From NCBI GenBank assembly GCA_002305045.1, contig DBPX01000022.1, positions 131,549-145,861 of the forward strand: DNA of 14,313 nucleotides, given 5' to 3'. This stretch comes from Ruminococcus sp. UBA1409. GTDB taxonomy: Bacteria; Bacillota; Clostridia; Oscillospirales; Ruminococcaceae. The notes beneath the pieces are model-generated. The model was not told where the DNA came from. It did no database searches and was given only the letters and a program-made list of their open reading frames with translations. Made by a program: the position numbers and the translations under genes. Shown here piece by piece: positions 12,746 through 14,313 of the stretch. How positions within the stretch are numbered: position 1 is the stretch's first letter; each line of letters opens with the position of its first letter.

Positions 12746-13712
12746 AATCCGACACCGCCTCCTCGACAAGCTCGCAAAGCTCACAAAGCCTTGTCAGCTC
12801 GAAAGCTCTTTTTCTGTACTCCGCTCCGCCTCTTACGCCCTTAAAGTACCAGGCTATATTCTTTCTAGCCTCCCTGATTCCGTTTTCCTCCCCCGACAGC
12901 TCGACCAAAAGCTTAATGTGAGATAGCATTATCTCCATTTTAGACCTAAAGTCAGGCTCTGGTGGAAGCTCGCCGGCGGAAAGATAGCTTCTTATCTCGT
13001 TAAAAATCCAGGGTCTGCCGTAGCTCCCCCTTGCTAGGGTGCAAAGGTCGCAGCCGGTGGACTCGTACATCCTTTGGCAGTCCACAGCCGACTGGATGTC
13101 GCCGTTTCCTATCACCGGGATGGAAACAGCCTCCTTTACCCTGCGTATGACGCTCCAGTCCGCCCTGCCGGAATACATCTGATTCCTTGTCCTCGGGTGG
13201 ACAGCTACAGCCTTCGCTCCTGCCCTTTCTGAAAGCTCCGCAAGCCTCACGGCGTTTATGCTCTCCTCGCTCCAGCCTGAGCGCAGCTTAACCGTCACGG
13301 GAAGCTCGGTTGAGGAGACCACAGCCCTTATTATCTCATAGGCAAGCTCCGGCTTTTTCATGAGTGCGCTTCCGCCTCCCGGATTTACCACCTTCGGCAC
13401 GGGACAGCCCATGTTAATGTCTATGATGTCCGGCTTAAAGCCGCTTACAAGCTCGGCAGCCCTTGCCATATACTCAGGCTCCTCGCCGAAAAGCTGGATG
13501 GCGTAGGGTCTTTCCCTGTCGTCCACAAGGCACATCTGCCTTGTCTTTTCGGAGCCGTAGCAAAGTCCCTTGGCGGATATCATCTCGCTCACAAGCAGGC
13601 TTGCCCCAAAGCTCCGGCAGGTGAGCCTGTACGCCCTGTCCGCAACCGACGCCATCGGCGAAAGACCGCAGCTTTTTTCTATCCTGACCCCGCCTATGAA
13701 AATATCCTCCAC
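12732..13712 (-). CDS. dusB: tRNA-dihydrouridine synthase, DusB type
   Basis: A 326-residue FMN-dependent TIM-barrel protein that reduces uridine to dihydrouridine in tRNA. It shows [13 protein letters not shown] (18-29; the family usually has PMAGVTDRAFR), [15 protein letters not shown] and DIINDMGCP-like [14 protein letters not shown] with catalytic Cys103. Also present are [33 protein letters not shown] and [13 protein letters not shown]-terminal helical tRNA-binding domain follows from about residue 245. It starts with GTG at 13712, supported by GGGAGG 7 bases upstream. It is the first gene of the modification operon, with a SigA promoter at 13757-13785. Confidence 0.96.
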   Translation of the reverse strand: MEDIFIGGVRIEKSCGLSPMASVADRAYRLTCRSFGASLLVSEMISAKGLCYGSEKTRQMCLVDDRERPYAIQLFGEEPEYMARAAELVSGFKPDIIDINMGCPVPKVVNPGGGSALMKKPELAYEIIRAVVSSTELPVTVKLRSGWSEESINAVRLAELSERAGAKAVAVHPRTRNQMYSGRADWSVIRRVKEAVSIPVIGNGDIQSAVDCQRMYESTGCDLCTLARGSYGRPWIFNEIRSYLSAGELPPEPDFRSKMEIMLSHIKLLVELSGEENGIREARKNIAWYFKGVRGGAEYRKRAFELTRLCELCELVEEAVSDYEWG

Positions 13713-13756
13713 TCGCTCGCCTCCCGCAAAAGCTCCTATAAGGTCGATTTAGAGTA

Positions 13757-13785
13757 ATTATAGCATACCCCGGTCACGATTTCAA
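13757..13785 (-). promoter_or_regulatory. SigA promoter of the dusB-to-tsaD operon
   Basis: On the minus strand TTGAAA (13780-13785) is followed after 17 bases by a perfect TATAAT (13757-13762). Transcription would start near 13750, about 38 bases before the GTG of dusB. No clear second promoter is seen further down this operon. Confidence 0.85.
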
Positions 13786-13849
13786 TTAAAATTTGATGAA
13801 AATTCATCCCAAGAGACGCCGCAATCCTCCTTGGCAGAGCTAAAGCTTC

Positions 13850-13878
13850 TTGACAAGCAGGGTGTTTGGGACTATACT
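13850..13878 (+). promoter_or_regulatory. SigA promoter of secA
   Basis: TTGACA (13850-13855, perfect -35) is separated by 17 bases from TATACT (13873-13878). Transcription would start near 13885, about 33 bases before the secA ATG. It points away from the dusB promoter, with about 65 bases between the two -35 boxes. Confidence 0.87.
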
Positions 13879-13917
13879 AAGATAGAGATTTTGTAACCCG
13901 ACGAAAGGATTTTAAAA

Positions 13918-14313
13918 ATGGGAATTTTAGATAAAATATTCGGAAGCTACAGCGACAGGGAGCTAAAAAGAATCGAGCCGATTAAAAACCGTGTCCTTGA
14001 GCTTGAGGAAAAATACCTTGGCTTCACCGACTCCCAGCTAAGGGAGGAGACCGCCCGCTTCAAAAGCGAGCTTGCCGCAGGCAGGACTCTTGACGATATC
14101 CTCCCCGAGGCTCTTGCCGTCTGCCGTGAGGCAGGAGCCAGAGTCTTAGGAAAGAGGGCGTTTCCCGTCCAGGTAACGGGAGCGATAGTTTTGCACCAGG
14201 GAAGAATCGCCGAGATGAAAACCGGTGAGGGAAAAACTCTGACGGCCTGCCTGCCTGCCTATCTGAACGCGCTGGATGGCCAGGGGGTTCATATCGTTAC
14301 CGTCAACGATTAC
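13918..14313 (+). CDS. secA: Protein translocase ATPase SecA, N-terminal part (cut by window edge)
   Basis: The 132 visible codons start [20 protein letters not shown] and run without a stop to the window end. The family signature is clear: helix [60 protein letters not shown] with the conserved Q, the Walker A motif MKTGEGKTL (residues 100-108) and [19 protein letters not shown]. SecA drives secretion through SecYEG using ATP. The ribosome site is AAAGGA at 13904-13909. It differs a little from the usual sequence (FPVQ and TGAI rather than the common FDVQ and GGMV), so a second, accessory SecA cannot be excluded from this fragment. Confidence 0.94.
   Translation, partial: MGILDKIFGSYSDRELKRIEPIKNRVLELEEKYLGFTDSQLREETARFKSELAAGRTLDDILPEALAVCREAGARVLGKRAFPVQVTGAIVLHQGRIAEMKTGEGKTLTACLPAYLNALDGQGVHIVTVNDY

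Overview
The window looks like a piece of chromosome from a spore-forming Clostridia bacterium, probably near Ruminococcaceae/Oscillospiraceae. This is inferred from the sporulation genes yabP and yabQ beside divIC and an S1-domain yabR gene, from AGGAGG-type ribosome binding sites, from the S10 and SecA sequences, and from many lipoprotein signal peptides without outer-membrane genes. G+C appears moderate. All genes are on the minus strand except secA at the right edge. I see no rRNA, tRNA, CRISPR array or transposase gene.

Left part, in minus-strand reading order. A sporulation/division cluster, yabP-yabQ-divIC-yabR plus a lipoprotein of unknown role (3261 down to 701), appears to use two promoters: a SigE-like one before yabP and a SigA-like one between yabQ and divIC. 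After it comes the start of rpsJ (201 down to the window edge), normally the first gene of the S10 ribosomal-protein operon. rpsJ has its own promoter and a leader of about 360 nt with a perfect intrinsic terminator inside it, which suggests attenuation or a small RNA.

Middle part. An orphan sugar-type solute-binding lipoprotein (5109 to 3667) has its own promoter and terminator. Between its terminator and yabP lies a strongly base-paired, multi-branched element (3395-3550) that may be an orphan omega-RNA/IS200-IS605-like remnant. Upstream are two tandem transglutaminase-like lipoproteins (8414 to 5358), one with an SH3b domain, driven by a near-consensus promoter with a structured 5' leader of about 200 nt and closed by a strong terminator.

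Right part. A tightly overlapping operon for tRNA/rRNA modification, dusB-trmN6-rsmI-rimI-tsaD, ends in a BtuF/FepB-like metal-chelate binding lipoprotein that overlaps the end of tsaD. It starts from a good SigA promoter at 13757-13785. Divergently, secA begins at 13918 with its own near-consensus promoter and runs off the window.

The best candidates for something new are the folded element at 3395-3550, the attenuator-like leader of rpsJ and the structured leader of the transglutaminase pair. The protein genes themselves belong to known families.
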